Below, one piece after another: positions 46,848 to 59,637 of a DNA stretch of 64,000 nucleotides (positions are counted from its first letter, which is position 1; the number at the start of each line of letters is the position of its first letter). Position numbers and translations under genes: made by a program. The notes under the pieces were generated by a model. It worked only from the letters and a program-made list of their open reading frames with translations. It had not been told where the DNA came from and made no database searches. Origin of the DNA: Sordaria brevicollis (lineage: Eukaryota > Ascomycota > Sordariomycetes > Sordariales > Sordariaceae); assembly GCA_033439795.1 (NCBI GenBank), contig JAUTDP010000005.1, positions 1,331,001-1,395,000 on the forward strand, given 5' to 3'.

Positions 46848-48805
46848 ATGGAGGATCCTTGGGCCGACAGCGCCATCGGCGGCGAGAGCAACAACAGCTC
46901 CAACACCGTTCCCCAGTCCGATGATACGGCGCCCGGCAGCAACACCACCGCCCCATCCGCATCTTCAACCTTGTCGCCGTCGACCAACGCAAGCAGCAGC
47001 CGACCTTCGCGCCTTACACCCCGTCGTCTGGTCGCCCAACCCACCCGTCTCGAGGCCGTCGAGGACGATCCGCTTGGTCCTCTAGGTGCCAGCATCCCTG
47101 CGGCCACTGACACCCCGCCTCAGCCACCTCTGAAGGAGCAGCTACCCTTGCGGACAACATTGGCCGGGGGGCCGAACCAGATCGGCGGCGGCAGGAAGCC
47201 CGGCGACCCGCACCGCATCATCGAGGAGGAGGAGCTATACAGTGATGTGAACACGACGAACAGTAGCGGGCCAAGACAGCCGCCGCCGGTACCGCCTGCC
47301 CAACCCAGCTCGGTGCGCACGTCGGTGCAGCCGAGCGTCAGCATAGAGCAGGCCGCGAACCCAACGTTCCATATCTATGTCGGCGATCCCCATAAGGTTG
47401 GCGATCTGACTAGTAGCCATATCGTTTACTCTGTGAGGACAAAGGTACAGCTCCTCTGATCAGTTCCCCTATCATGTTACGTAACATATGCTAACCATAC
47501 CCGTATGATGCAGACAACATCAAAAGCCTACAAACAGCCCGAGTTCGAAGTCAAGCGCCGCTACCGCGACTTCCTATGGCTCTACAACACGCTACACGCT
47601 AACAACCCGGGCGTGGTTGTCCCGCCACCTCCGGAGAAGCAGGCGGTCGGCCGGTTCGAGAGCAACTTTGTGGAAGCCAGACGGGCCGCCCTGGAGAAGA
47701 TGCTCAACAAGACGGCGGCCCATCCGACGTTGCAGCACGACGCCGATCTCAAGCTGTTTCTGGAGAGCGAGGCGTTCAACATCGACGTCAAGCACAAGGA
47801 GCGCAAGGAGCCGAACTTGGGCGAGAGCAAGGGCGTGTTGAGCACGTTTGGTATTAGTGTGGGCAGCGGGAACAAGTTTGTGGAGCAGGATGATGTGAGT
47901 TCTTTCGACTGTGAGAGGTGGTGATCTGTCGGGGACAAAAGTTTGCTAACATGGGTGGTTATAGTGGTTCCACGATCGCAGAGTTTATCTTGATGCTCTC
48001 GAGAACCAGCTCAAGGGTCTGCTAAAGGCCATGGACAGCATGGTTGCGCAGCGCAAAGCAATGGCGGAGGCCGCCGGCGAATTCTCATCCTCTCTCCACG
48101 CTCTCTCAACCGTGGAGCTGTCGCCCACCCTCTCCGGTCCTCTCGACGCCCTCTCGGAGCTTCAGCTTACCATTAGAGATGTGTATGACCGCCAAGCCCA
48201 GCAAGACGTCCTCACCTTTGGCATCATCATTGAGGAGTATATCCGTCTTATCGGGAGTGTTAAGCAAGCCTTCACGCAGCGCCAGAAGGCTTTCTATAGC
48301 TGGCACAGCGCCGAGTCGGAGCTGCAGAAGCGGAAGGCGAGCCAGGATAAGCTCTTGAGGCAGGGCAGGAGCCAGCAGGACCGCTTGAACCAGGTCAATG
48401 CCGAGGTGGCGGATGCTGAACGCAAGGTGCACCAGGCTCGCCTGCTCTTTGAAGATATGGGCCGTCTGATGCGCGCTGAGCTGGACAGGTTTGAGAGGGA
48501 GAAGGTGGAAGATTTCAAGTCGGGTGTTGAGACTTTCTTGGAAAGTGCCGTTGAGGCTCAGAAGGAGGTATGTTTTCCCCTTGGCACTATTAAGAGTAAC
48601 CACTTACTAACATTGTTGCCAGCTCATCGAAAAGTGGGAAACCTTCCTCATGCAACTAGACGCCGAAGACGACGAGACCGTCTTCTACCGTCCTCCGGTC
48701 GTCCAAGGCCAAGGCAACAACGGCAACAACAACAACAACAAGCCTGCCGGTGGTGACACGGCGGTGGATCGAGCTCGGGCGAGGATCGACGACGACTCCG
48801 ATTAG
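46848..48805 (+). CDS. vps5: Retromer sorting nexin VPS5 (SNX1/2 type)
   Basis: Exons 46848-47444, 47514-47894, 47965-48567 and 48623-48805 give 587 residues. A long disordered N-terminus precedes the PX domain (about residues 173-300), which contains TFHIYVGDPHKVGD, the phosphoinositide-binding stretch KRRYRDFLWLYN, and VVPPPPEKQ. From about residue 330 a BAR domain follows, with long helices such as LENQLKGLLKAMDSMVAQRK and RQKAFYSWHSAESELQKRK. It ends in an Asn-rich tail and DDDSD. VPS5 forms the membrane-bending SNX-BAR dimer (with VPS17) of retromer on endosomes. Splice junctions all fall on conserved codons. Confidence 0.93.
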
Positions 48806-49779
48806 GATCGTGGTCTTGTGGGAGATACAACTACAACAGCAACAAATCAGTCGGCGAGGACCACTTTGTCATCATTATCTTCTTCTTCTCGGAACCAGCA
48901 GCAGCTACTAAACGACCGCACCAACAACTTGAGGCAAGTTGAAGGCTATAAGAAAGCGGAAAATGCTTGGTCGTGGTTTTAGTATTAGAGGGGAAAGGAA
49001 AAGATGGCGAAGCTATTAAAAGCAAGTCCCACAGACGGCCACAGAGATATTGAAACCCAAAAAAACTCACTGGTCCGGGCGCCGCATTGGGAGGGTGGAT
49101 TGATGATGATGATGATATTAGCAGGAGAGATATCCTGCTTTCAGAGACACAGACAGACAGGAAGCAAGGGGGGGTTAGCAGTCCTTATTGAGCTTAGCAT
49201 ATGAAATACAGAGTAATGATGATGGCTTAGAGCGGTTGCAATGATTTTGTGTTGGGAGTTCTTGAGAAGCTTCTACTGTTTGTGATGAAGGTAGCTGGGT
49301 GTATTGTACTCAACGTATGTACTAGTTGCAACGCGAAGGGAGTGGGAGATCAAAACGGAGAGGTGCGCTGAAATTCACTTTTTGAAACATCTTATCCATA
49401 CAAGTTCTATATCCCTTCCCGCAGACATGTTTTCCTTCCCGTGTCCCACTCGTTCTCTATATGTACAGACAGATTTGCTTACCCGCGTCTCTGATGGCGC
49501 GAAACTGATGGTACAATATCCCCCCAAGCCTCAGCCACCCAACAGCAGCAACAACCGTGCAACTTTCCTCCTCCACGGGGTGACTGGTCGACATAATGAT
49601 ACAAGGTGGAGGAGTTGCTCAGCTGCCTGAACGCACGGAGGGTAAACCATTGCCCATTCAGCCGGCTAGGACGTCGTAGACACCTTCATGTCTCTCCAAG
49701 CCCAATGCGCCCGAGAGAAACTGAAGCCTCCGCTAACTGCCCATCACCCCATCCCCTCCTCTCATGCTACCCCTCCCAT
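48806..49779. other. Intergenic region
   Basis: VPS5 3' flank converging with the bL31m gene. Short GAT runs (TGATGATGATGATG near 49,103) only. No gene recognised. Confidence 0.5.
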
Positions 49780-50391
49780 TTACTTCTTCCTACCAAAAGA
49801 ACGAGTATCCTTCACATTCAACCCCGGGTTCATGTTCGGCGTCGCATACCCACTAATCAAATCCGTCAAGCTATCAAACGGATCCTCCTCCTCTGCGGCC
49901 TTAGCAGCCTTAGCCTCCTCCTCAGCCTTCTTCTTGGCCGCCTCCAACTCCGCAGCCGTAGCCTTCTTGCCGGCAGCGGCAACAGCAGCAGCGATAGCAG
50001 CCTCCTCCTCTGGCGTCATCTTGGCCTCCAGATCGTATCCTCTTCCGTATCTCTCACGGAAAGCGGCCAGCTTGCCGGCCTCGTCCGTCTCGACGTTCTT
50101 GAGAGACTTGTCCGAGGGCTGCCACAAAAGGTGGTTGCGCGTGTCCTTGGCCGACTTGTAGAGAGCGGTGGGCATGGTGGTGCGCACGGTGAAGGTGCTG
50201 CCGTCCGAGAGCTGGACGAGCTGGGTGAATTGGTAGGGGCGGCGGTGGCGGGGCACGAAGGTCGCGTTACGGACTTGCTGGGTGCATGGTGATGAGGGTG
50301 TTGGGCGGGAGGCGGAGTAGGCGGTGTATGTGGTTGTGGAGGGCAGGGCCGAGGGGCGGCGGAGGAGGGTGGTGGGGAGTTTTGATGACAT
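49780..50391 (-). CDS. mrpl36: Mitochondrial large ribosomal subunit protein bL31m
   Basis: A single 203-residue frame. The N-terminus (about 40 residues) is rich in Ser, Thr, Pro and Arg, consistent with a mitochondrial presequence. The core RRPYQFTQLVQLSDGSTFTV and TALYKSAKDTRNHLLWQPSD matches fungal bL31m (yeast Mrpl36). A charged tail with an Ala/Lys/Glu-rich helix (about residues 125-175) follows, ending DTRSFGRKK. The protein sits on the central-protuberance side of the mitoribosome. The start is the first ATG; no intron is needed. Confidence 0.87.
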   Translation of the reverse strand: MSSKLPTTLLRRPSALPSTTTYTAYSASRPTPSSPCTQQVRNATFVPRHRRPYQFTQLVQLSDGSTFTVRTTMPTALYKSAKDTRNHLLWQPSDKSLKNVETDEAGKLAAFRERYGRGYDLEAKMTPEEEAAIAAAVAAAGKKATAAELEAAKKKAEEEAKAAKAAEEEDPFDSLTDLISGYATPNMNPGLNVKDTRSFGRKK

Positions 50392-51190
50392 TTTGGCGAT
50401 GGTTTGTTTGAATGTTGTTGGTATTATGAGTATCTTCGGTTTTTGGTTTGGTATAGGCCGTCGAGGAGGGAGTCGCCAATGAATTTAATCAGGCGTCGTC
50501 GTTGGTGACGGTGATGATGATGGTGGTGGGCGAACCGCGGGGACGTCGTCGGAGGACTGTTGGTAGAGAAAGCGGGAGCCGGAGTTCGAAAGGGGTTGAC
50601 GAACGGCGGGCCGGGGCGTGGAAAGACGGGACGGGATTTCGAGATTCGTTCGCGCCGCGGGGACTCGGACTCGGGTGCTGGTGAGGTGGTCTGGTCTGGC
50701 TCGGGCAAGCGCTGCTGCTGCTGGTCGCGGGACCGGGACACGGGTGGATCGGCCGGCCGCGAACGACAAAAATTGTTACGGCGGGCTATTTGGTGCAACA
50801 AGCGCTATCTGTTATCGGCGGCAGGCATGCAATTTTGGTACCTGCTAAAATCCGGGGAAGCGACATCGAAGCTTTGGAAAAAAAGACCGCGGCAATCCCC
50901 GGCGGGGCCGATTCAACCGATAAGATAAGATCTTTGTTAAGCGCAGGTGCGCTGAAAGCGAACCTGTCAGGCGCGGTGTCCAGGGCCCCATGCCCGCTGA
51001 AAGTGCGTCAGTGCCAGAGCTCAATTTTAGTGTCGGGGCTCGGGGGGGGAACAGCTTGGAGATGTCACCGGTTTGGAGCAGGAACTGGAACCGGGGAATT
51101 GTTTCCCGTCTTTGTCAACAACGTCGACAGTCTTCAGAAACTGTTCCTTTTTCCAATTGACTTTCTGCCACGCCACTCAATGGGACTGAG
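50392..51190. other. Divergent upstream region between bL31m and the flavin-reductase-like gene
   Basis: GC-rich (50,480-50,770), with open frames in several registers that look like composition effects. No gene recognised. Confidence 0.5.
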
Positions 51191-52404
51191 ATGAGCGGCC
51201 GCCGAGTTCTGGGCTTCGCTGCCCAGCAATCGCATAATTGCAAACACAATGGCATTTGCCCGACACAGCCACTGAAGCCGACATCATCATCCATGCGGCC
51301 GTTAATCGGGATGACGGCGGCACCGGCACAATGGCGAGTCGCTGCTGGACAGCACGCCAGGACATGTCACCTCTGTAAGCACGCATAGCCATGAAGGAAC
51401 CCAAAGCTTGAATCGGATGACACCGATCATCCGTACATTGGAAGACAAAACGGGCTGGGACTAACTTGTTATTTGACTTACAAACAGCTCTTCGAACCCT
51501 CCACACGACTCTCTCTCGAGCTCGAGAATGGACAATCACCGACCCTAAACCACCCACTTCCCCATCGCGACCACATCACCCACCCGGTGGGCACGCCCAT
51601 AAGAAACTCTCCCCGATCGCCGAACAAACCCGTTCCCTCATGCGCCTGTTCCCCCATTCCGTTGTAGTATGCACCTCTACCGACACACATGCACACCCGC
51701 AACATGCCGTGCAGCAGCATAAGCCTCATAAGCCGACCATGCGCGGCATGACCATGTCCTCTCTCACATGCCTCGGTCTTTCGCCCGCGCCAATTGTTAG
51801 TTTCAACATCACCCATCCGTCCCGAACATTGGACGCATTGCGCGCCAGTAGGCGGTTTAATATTCATATCCTGACGGATGATATCGCGGGTGCGGCGATT
51901 GCGGATTGGATGACGAGGGGAAATAGTGAGGGGCCTGAGAAGGTATTCAAAGGGCTGGAGAGTGAATGCGGATGCGTGGTTACCAATCATGAGGACTTGA
52001 TGGTACACAGTAACAATGGGGAGGCGCCTCTGCTGGACGGCAATGGTGTGCTCCATATCATGAAGTGCAGGATATTAGAGGAGCCCATGGAGGGCTTTGT
52101 CCCCGTTCGTGATCATGTTATTGTGCTGGGAGAGGTTGAGGAGATCGTGGAAGGACATGGTGCTAAGCGCCGGGCTAATGAAGGCGAACAGGCGAATTCG
52201 TTGGATCCCATCGACCGGGACACGTCTGAAGAAATGGATACGAATACCTACCAGTTCGGACTGGTGTATGCGGACAGGAGGTATAGGCAGCTGGGGAACT
52301 GTATAGTGCCGCTTCATGGTCCAGTCAGGAGTACTCACGAGGAAGGGCCTGTGAAGAAGGCTGGTGGTAGGAGTAGTGCACTTCGCGAAACATCAAATTC
52401 TTAA
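51191..52404 (+). CDS. Flavin reductase-like (FMN-binding split-barrel) protein
   Basis: Exons 51191-51374 and 51488-52404 give 366 residues. The intron (GTAAGC...ACTAAC...AAACAG) removes an apparent TTG-started extension and links a first exon that ends HARTCHL. The domain from about residue 100 contains SLMRLFPHSVVVCTSTDT, then MRGMTMSSLTCLGLSPAPIV and FNITHPSRTLDALRASRRF, typical of the flavin-reductase fold, which binds FMN/FAD and is often part of NAD(P)H:flavin oxidoreductases. The start could also be the Met at residue 41 of exon 1. The first exon is basic, so mitochondrial targeting is possible. Confidence 0.75.
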
Positions 52405-52702
52405 CCAAACACACGCAAACCGATACGTGAGCCAATGCGCCTTGGGCGGCCTGTACTCATCACCGAAAACATTTGGAAGGAAAAAGACAGTAAGGTGAGC
52501 AGGTAACGGGGCTGTTATTCGCGAAACATTTCCTCCCTAAAATATGAACCTCAAATGGTATATGTCCGGCTCCTATCGCAACTCGAGAAGCGCTCAAGGT
52601 GAGTCGGCACCGGTAAGAGACATAACGCCGAAAATGATCCTCCAATCAACCGCTTTTCCATCCAGTATCCGAGAGCTATGTATGCGTTGTTGAGCGATAC
52701 AT
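52405..52702. other. Convergent 3' region
   Basis: Short gap between the flavin-reductase-like gene and FKBP12, holding both 3' UTRs. Nothing else seen. Confidence 0.5.
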
Positions 52703-53284
52703 TTACTCGCCCTTCTGGACACCCTTGATACCGACGAGCTCAGTCTCGAAGATGAGGGTGGAGTTGGCGGGGATGATGCCACCGACAGCGCGGTTGCCGT
52801 AGGCGAGGTGAGGGGCGATGGTGAGCTTGCGCTTCTCGCCAATCTTCATGCCGAGGAGACCCTCGTCCCAGCCCTTGATGACCTGGCCCTGGCCGACAGT
52901 GAAGTTGAGGGGCTCGCCACGGTCGTAGCTGGCATCGAACTTCTTGCCGCTGGTGAGGACACCCTTGTAGTGGACATCGACGTTGTCGCCTGGAGTGTGG
53001 GAGACAATCAGTCAGCAAGTTTGCTTTCACAACTGGGAAACCGGCTTGATGTGGTTTGCATCGCGCAAAAGAATTGGCTGTTGTTGCTCGTAGCACGACA
53101 TGCGCGATGATGGCCAGGTTCAGGCGGGGCGGTCGAGGAAGAAGTTGAAAATTGCAATTTAGAGCTAGAACTAGCTCCAGGAACAACAAGCTGAGGTAGC
53201 AGACTTACCACGGCGGGTCTCACGGGTACCCTGGCCCTCGGCCTGGACCTCGATCTGAAGACCTTCAAGCTGGGGAATGGTCAT
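52703..53284 (-). CDS. fkr-2: FKBP12, FK506/rapamycin-binding prolyl isomerase
   Basis: Minus-strand exons 53209-53284 and 52703-52989 give 120 residues, the size of Neurospora FKBP12. Active-site residues are seen in [20 protein letters not shown], then [19 protein letters not shown], and [19 protein letters not shown] before the final strand [11 protein letters not shown]. The single intron (GTAAGT...CTCCAG) splits the Gly codon after RR. FKBP12 is a cytosolic peptidyl-prolyl isomerase and the receptor through which FK506 and rapamycin act on calcineurin and TOR. The symbol follows the Neurospora name and is moderately sure. Hsp90 is transcribed from the other side of a 3-kb gap. Confidence 0.94.
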
Positions 53285-56254
53285 TTTGCTGGATGTGGTG
53301 GTGAAGTTGTGTTTTTGGTTGGTTTGGGGAGTGGTGTAAGGGAGAGAGTTCAGAGACTTGACAGAGCTAATGAACGAGGGGCGGATGAGGGAAAGACGAG
53401 GGACAACGGCCCTGAGGCGGTGGGGCGCAAGCTTTATTCCGTTCATGGCGTAATTAGATTGGTGAACACGTTTGGGTGGAAGGGACGAAAGAGAGGGGCA
53501 GGAACGGGCAACCTAGGAAGGAGGGTGGTGGGCAGGAGGCAAGCAACAAATGATCCTGCAGTGAGCCTTCCAAGATGGGAACGGGAATCAGGGAATATGT
53601 ACAGGGAGATTACTACAGTAAAGGTACTCAATGCCCGTATTCAGCTCGGCCGGCACGATTATGAAAACGCAAACTGCTGGAAAACCGAACCAACAGCGCT
53701 TTTTTCTAACCTCGATGCTGCTTGACTTCTGTATGTATGTGCTTTTATCGATAAACCTCTCGAGGAGCTTATGCGGGTTAAAGCCCCACGCACGGAGTTG
53801 CTAGCCGGAGTTGATGCATCGAACCCTCACCGAACCCTGGGTCCGACATCGATTGAACCGTTTCTACCGGCTTGAACATTGGGTATTTCCGTCATCATCA
53901 ACTTAGGATGAGCTCACAACTTTGCTGTTCTTCCTGCTCCTGCCGTCGTGGGTTCAGGGCAGCGGCTCTTGAGTGGTTGCTGGTGTACCTGGAGGTAAGT
54001 ATGTACCTGTCCCTGCGCCTGCCGGGAGCACGTCACGAACCGGACGAGGGGCAAAGAGAAGCAAGGGTCCTTCTTGGCATAACCCGCCAGGGGCGCTGTG
54101 CCGCAGAGCGCTTCCGTCGTCTCCTCCATTCAGCCCGCATGGAGCTTGCACGTTGTGCTGGACCATCGACTTCTCATGTTGATATGCCTGATATGTTGAT
54201 CGATGTCTTGAACGACGGGTGTTTGATGATGCCGGTATAAACCAAGGCTTGTATAACGCCCCTTGGTGATATTTGAAGGATGAACCCAATCTACCTTTCA
54301 AATCGCCCTGGTGCAGGAATCCCTTGCAAAGTTGTATTTGCCGTGGACAGACAAGAGGGAACAGTTGAATGGCAGTCATACATATTTGGTGATGTTTCCC
54401 TGGTTTCTACTTTTCGCGTGAAGGCTGACTTTCTGGTCATGAAGTTGACATTCTGTTCTTGCGTCCTCCACAAAGATATAAATGGAACACCTCTCATAGA
54501 GTTGTCCAAGGCTGTCGGATCAAACCCATGTCGAAGAGCGAGTCCGTCACTTTGTTCCATTACCTAGAAGCCATCCTTTCATGTTCATACGAGATGCCAA
54601 CATATAGTCCGAACCGAGTCTGCGTTGGCGCAAAGGTTTGGAGGGATGAGACAAACAAGCTTTGACAAAGAGACAAGCGGTGCCGGGCCTAAAGACTCCA
54701 GCTCACCCCTTGGAAGTCGGGTAAAAGAAAGAGGTATACCCGTAAGAGGACGGCGGTATGGTGATGAGAAATGGACAGGAAAAGACAACCGGGCACAGGA
54801 GAGGACTACCACCATCTTATATATGGCCAGCTCCGTAAGGCTGCTGCAACGTGTTGCCTGGGTCAACAAGAAACCATGCGTGCATAGAGATCACATGATA
54901 ATCAATGATAATGGAGTCGAAAAGAGACGAACATCAACTCCATCATGCTCGGCCCGGTAGTGATGGTGACGGTCGAGACCTTGCTGGATCCGATGAACTT
55001 CCCTATCGGTACACTAGTGTCACTGTCAAGAACCAGATTCACGGAGGCTTCTTGAACAGGCAGAATCTCAAACTCGAATTCCCAAACTGGGTGGCTGGTC
55101 AACAACTGTGGGCAGCGGGCCGGGACGTTAGCACGCAGAGCGCCAGAGGAGCACGTTCTTTGACGGATCGTAGGGTGCCTGGGCTCCCGTCGTTCAGCCT
55201 TGCCATGACTGCAGGGGCCTCGATCTTTCTGGATCTTTCTGCCCATTGGCTGCCCAATCGCGGGATGGAGGAGGCGTCCGAAGATCATGCTGAGCAGCCG
55301 AGGGGGATCGAAAGGAGAAGGCTCCAGTTCTGTCAAACATACTTTCCTGGACCAGATGAATTGGAGTTGGTCTGATGTTCTGTGTCTGCCATCTCGATTC
55401 TCGACTCGCCTCCAGATTTCTTTGGAGATCCAGAATCATGGTGCAATTTCTGGAGTCATTTCAGTCCCAATGATGGCAAGGGGGCAACGCCAACGATAGG
55501 AAAGCAACAGCTGAGAAAAGCGGATGGAAATGGCCCCTCCTGCCCCTCAGCGGAGCGGCTCAGACTGGGGTAGCTCCTGCAGCCTCTTGAAAGAGAAGCG
55601 CAAGGAAGCCAAGACGCGCCCCCATCTGCGGGACTCCGGCCAATAAGATCAACGATTTACCGTGTGTGGGGTTAGCAAGCAACGGCCGCAAACGAATCAG
55701 AGGAAGGCCGTGGAATTCTGGACGATAGAATCTCATCGAATTCTGTTGCTGGCAACAGCCAGGGACCCAGGGGCCGCCGCGAAGAACATTTTAGATGCCA
55801 CTGCTGCCCCCTTCTCTCTCTCGCTCTTCCCTTCATTCCTCAGTCTTCCCAGTCCAATTCAAACTTTCCTCTTTTCCTCTCGAGTTGAATCATCTTCTGC
55901 AGCAGAATCCTCTCTTTTTTGGAGGAGCAGAACAATAGCGCTTTTTCCTTTGCACTTTTTTTGGTAGGTTCACCCACTGCTCAGTGCCTTCTCGAACAGG
56001 AAGGTTGGCGAGTCACCACTTACTGCCCCTCCTCTCCCCTCCCCCGCTTCAGCCTTGCCTGGACACCTTCCCTCACTCCCATCCGTCACCATTTCATAAG
56101 AGGAACAACTCGATATCGTTTCTCTTTCACGCCATCGATTGCAGATACCCTCGCGTACATATCCCATCGCCACAGTTGCAGCTCATCTACAGGACGAGTG
56201 CGCTAACAAACCCCGCTTAGATACCCACACATTTCACTCACAAATCTGCCCATC
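53285..56254. other. Intergenic region with the Hsp90 promoter
   Basis: About 3 kb without a convincing gene; frames up to 156 codons (54905-55375, plus strand) are present but have no recognised domain. The last 450 bases are CT-rich, as in highly expressed genes. At 55989-55996 a TTC-TC-GAA pair has the spacing of a two-unit heat-shock element, a weak candidate. Confidence 0.45.
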
Positions 56255-58447
56255 ATGTCGGCCCCCGAGACCTTCGAGTTCCAGGCTGAGATCTCTCAGC
56301 TTCTCTCCCTCATCATCAACACTGTCTACTCCAACAAGGAGATCTTCCTTCGTGAGCTTGTCTCCAACGCCTCCGATGCTCTCGACAAGATCCGCTATGA
56401 GTCCCTGTCGGACCCCAGCAAGCTGGACTCCGGCAAGGATCTCCGCATCGACATCATCCCCAACAAGGAGAACAAGACCCTCACCATCCGTGATACCGGT
56501 ATCGGTATGACCAAGGCTGTAAGTTTTACCTCACCCAGTCAGTTTGTTTCAAAGTAACAATGTGCTGACTCGTTACGTCAGGACCTCGTCAACAACCTCG
56601 GTACCATTGCTCGCTCCGGTACCAAGCAGTTCATGGAGGCCCTTACCGCTGGTGCCGATATCTCCATGATCGGTCAGTTCGGTGTTGGTTTCTACTCTGC
56701 TTACCTTGTTGCCGACAAGGTTACCGTCGTCTCCAAGCACAACGATGACGAGCAGTACATCTGGGAGTCTTCCGCTGGCGGTACCTTCAACATCATCCCC
56801 GACACCGAGGGTGAGCCCCTTGGCCGCGGTACCAAGATGATCCTCCACCTCAAGGATGAGCAGCTTGACTACCTCAACGAGTCCAAGATCAAGGAGGTCA
56901 TCAAGAAGCACTCCGAGTTCATCTCCTACCCCATCTACCTCCACGTCCAGAAGGAGACCGAGAAAGAGGTCCCTGATGAGGATGCTGAGGAGGAGGCCAA
57001 GGAGGTCACTGAGGAGGGCGATGACAAGAAGCCCAAGATTGAGGAGGTCGATGATGAGGAGGAGGAGAAGAAGAAGGAGAAGAAGACCAAGAAGATCAAG
57101 GAGACCAAGATCGAGGAGGAGGAGCTCAACAAGCAGAAGCCTATCTGGACCCGTAACCCCCAGGACATCACCCAGGAGGAGTATGCTGCCTTCTACAAGT
57201 CCCTCTCCAACGACTGGGAGGACCACCTCGGTGTCAAGCACTTCTCCGTTGAGGGTCAGCTCGAGTTCCGCGCCATCCTCTTCGTTCCCAAGCGCGCTCC
57301 CTTCGACCTCTTCGAGACCAAGAAGACCAAGAACAACATCAAGCTCTACGTCCGCCGCGTCTTCATCACCGACGATGCTACCGACCTCATTCCCGAGTGG
57401 CTCAGCTTCGTCAAGGGTGTTGTCGACTCTGAGGATCTCCCTCTCAACCTCTCTCGTGAGACTCTTCAGCAGAACAAGATCATGAAGGTCATCAAGAAGA
57501 ACATCGTCAAGAAGTCTCTTGAGCTCTTCAACGAGATCGCTGAGGATAAGGAGCAGTTCGACAAGTTCTACTCTGCCTTCTCCAAGAACATCAAGCTCGG
57601 TATCCACGAGGATGCCCAAAACCGCAACACCCTTGCCAAGCTCCTCCGCTTCAACTCCACCAAGTCTGGTGATGAGATGACCTCCCTCTCCGACTACGTT
57701 GCTCGCATGCCCGAGCACCAGAAGAACATGTACTACATCACTGGCGAGTCCATCAAGGCCGTCTCCAAGTCTCCCTTCCTTGACTCTCTCAAGGAGAAGG
57801 GCTTCGAGGTTCTCTTCCTTGTTGACCCCATTGATGAGTACGCCATGACTCAGCTCAAGGAGTTCGAGGGCAAGAAGCTTGTTGATATCACCAAGGACTT
57901 CGAGCTCGAGGAGACTGAGGAGGAGAAGAAGCAGCGTGAGGAGGAGGAGAAGGAGTACGAGGGTCTTGCCAAGTCCCTCAAGAACGTTCTCGGCGACAAG
58001 GTCGAGAAGGTCGTCGTCTCCCACAAGCTCGTCGGCTCTCCTTGCGCCATCCGCACTGGCCAGTTCGGTTGGTCCGCCAACATGGAGCGTATCATGAAGG
58101 CCCAGGCCCTCCGTGACACCTCCATGTCCAGCTACATGTCTTCCAAGAAGACCTTCGAGATCTCCCCCAAGAGCCCCATCATCAAGGAGCTCAAGAAGAA
58201 GGTTGAGGCTGATGGCGAGAACGACAAGACTGTCAAGTCCATCGTCCAGCTCCTCTACGAGACCTCTCTCCTCGTCTCCGGTTTCACCATTGACGAGCCC
58301 GCTGGCTTTGCCGAGCGCATCCACAAGCTCGTCTCCCTCGGCCTCAACCTCGATGAGGAGCCCGAGGCTGCTGCCGATGCCCCTGCTGCCGCTGAGGGTA
58401 CCCCCGCTGCCGAGACTGGTGACTCCGCCATGGAGGAGGTTGACTAA
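56255..58447 (+). CDS. hsp90: Hsp90 molecular chaperone
   Basis: Exons 56255-56518 and 56582-58447 give 709 residues. The GHKL ATPase domain includes [20 protein letters not shown] (catalytic Glu in FLRE), [19 protein letters not shown] across the intron, and [16 protein letters not shown] Glu/Lys-rich charged linker lies at about residues 210-270. The middle domain has the ATP-sensing Arg in [17 protein letters not shown]. The C-terminal dimer domain ends in MEEVD, the docking site for TPR co-chaperones of the cytosolic form. Codon use is strongly biased to C-ending codons, as for abundant proteins. Intron of 63 nt, GTAAGT...GCTGAC...CAG. Confidence 0.98.
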
Positions 58448-59546
58448 ACGATTTCATGACTACAAAAGTTTAATGAAAAAGGTTATGGGACGGAGTTGGT
58501 TCGGTTTTCATTTTATTAACGGGCATATTGTTACCCCTTCTGCATCTTTTGCCTTTTCCATAATTTTCAGATTCCCCGGCTCTGTACTTTAGTCTCGACA
58601 ACATATGGTTTGGTCTGGTCTTGAGGTAGAGCATGAATGCAATGGATGAGAACAAGCAATTTCCTGTTTCAATTTTGGTGACGTGACACTTGTGAACTGT
58701 TGAGTCTATGTGCTATGATATCCTGAAGTTGGTGTCCGTCATACTAACTTCGGAGTTGCTCGCATCCAGACTCCCACTCTAGCTCTCTCAGCTCGACAAA
58801 GGATAAAATGGGAGAAACAATAAAAGAGACCATGGCGCGTCCTGTGAGGAGGGCATCAGCGACAGCTTTGCCATGAGATGATGTTATTTTGACGTTGGTT
58901 TACGGAGGATCCTCATCAGGGAAATATGTTAAAGGTCGTCAACCGCCCTCAAGAGGAAACAGGACTAAAGAGATTTAATAAGGTGACTTCAAGGGTACAA
59001 ATCGGCCTGAAGTACGAACTCAAACTTGAATCCCACAGATGGAGCAGGAGCATCGGAGGAGGAGCACGGAATCCGAGGGCGGGCGAGCTGGAGGTACTGA
59101 CATTGAAGACCGAGGAGGCTAGAGCCATTTTGGACAGTCATATCACGGGTTCGTTTTGTTGAAGGGAAATAAAAGCGATGGTTCAATAGTGAAATAATCG
59201 ACTCTCTATACATGTATCAAGCATTTTGCGGTTTCATAGGTTCTGGGAATGTCCGGAATATTCTCCCGTACTATATTACATAGGGTATGAAGGATGATTG
59301 TGTATGCCTTGGTTATGCTTGTTATTATTATTGTGGTGCCTCGGTACGCATTGCCATTTTATACTTGAGCCTTTCGATTGATTTCCATTAATTGCACTCA
59401 TGTTCTTGGACATGATGATGTTGTTGTTGTTATTGTTACCGATTGTCATCATGTAGACATTAACAATGTTGGCCATCCTTTTTTTCCTGCCTCCGATGAA
59501 AGTCTAGATTACATAAGTGCCAGCTTTTAACCAAATATCCAACAAT
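58448..59546. other. Intergenic region
   Basis: Hsp90 3' flank. Short Asn-rich open frames near 59,276-59,476 (TTATTATTATTG and GTTGTTGTTATTG runs) are microsatellite-like. No gene recognised. Confidence 0.5.
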
Positions 59547-59618
59547 GGCCGTTTGGCGCAACGGTAGCGCGTTACTTTCCGGTGGTAAAGGCTCTGGGTT
59601 CGAGTCCCAGGATGGTCG
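59547..59618 (+). tRNA. tRNA-Arg(CCG)
   Basis: A 72-nt intronless gene: acceptor GGCCGTT pairs with GATGGTC (G-U pairs included), with discriminator G. D arm GCGC-AACGGTA-GCGC. Anticodon stem TTACT/GGTAA has loop TTCCGGT and anticodon CCG. T arm CTGGG-TTCGAGT-CCCAG. The T-run from about 59,629 serves as Pol III terminator. Confidence 0.93.
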
Positions 59619-59627
59619 ATTTCAATC

Positions 59628-59637
59628 TTTTTTTTTG
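59628..59637 (+). terminator. Pol III terminator T-run
   Basis: An uninterrupted T stretch about ten bases after the tRNA-Arg 3' end, followed by an A-run. Confidence 0.7.

Noticed and set aside
53285..55980. Plus-strand frames of 95-156 codons between FKBP12 and Hsp90
   Set aside because: No domains, irregular composition and no splice-supported continuation.
56573..58324. 583-codon open frame antisense to Hsp90
   Set aside because: It is the mirror of Hsp90's strong codon bias, Leu/Glu/Val-rich, with no domain, and the sense protein is certain.
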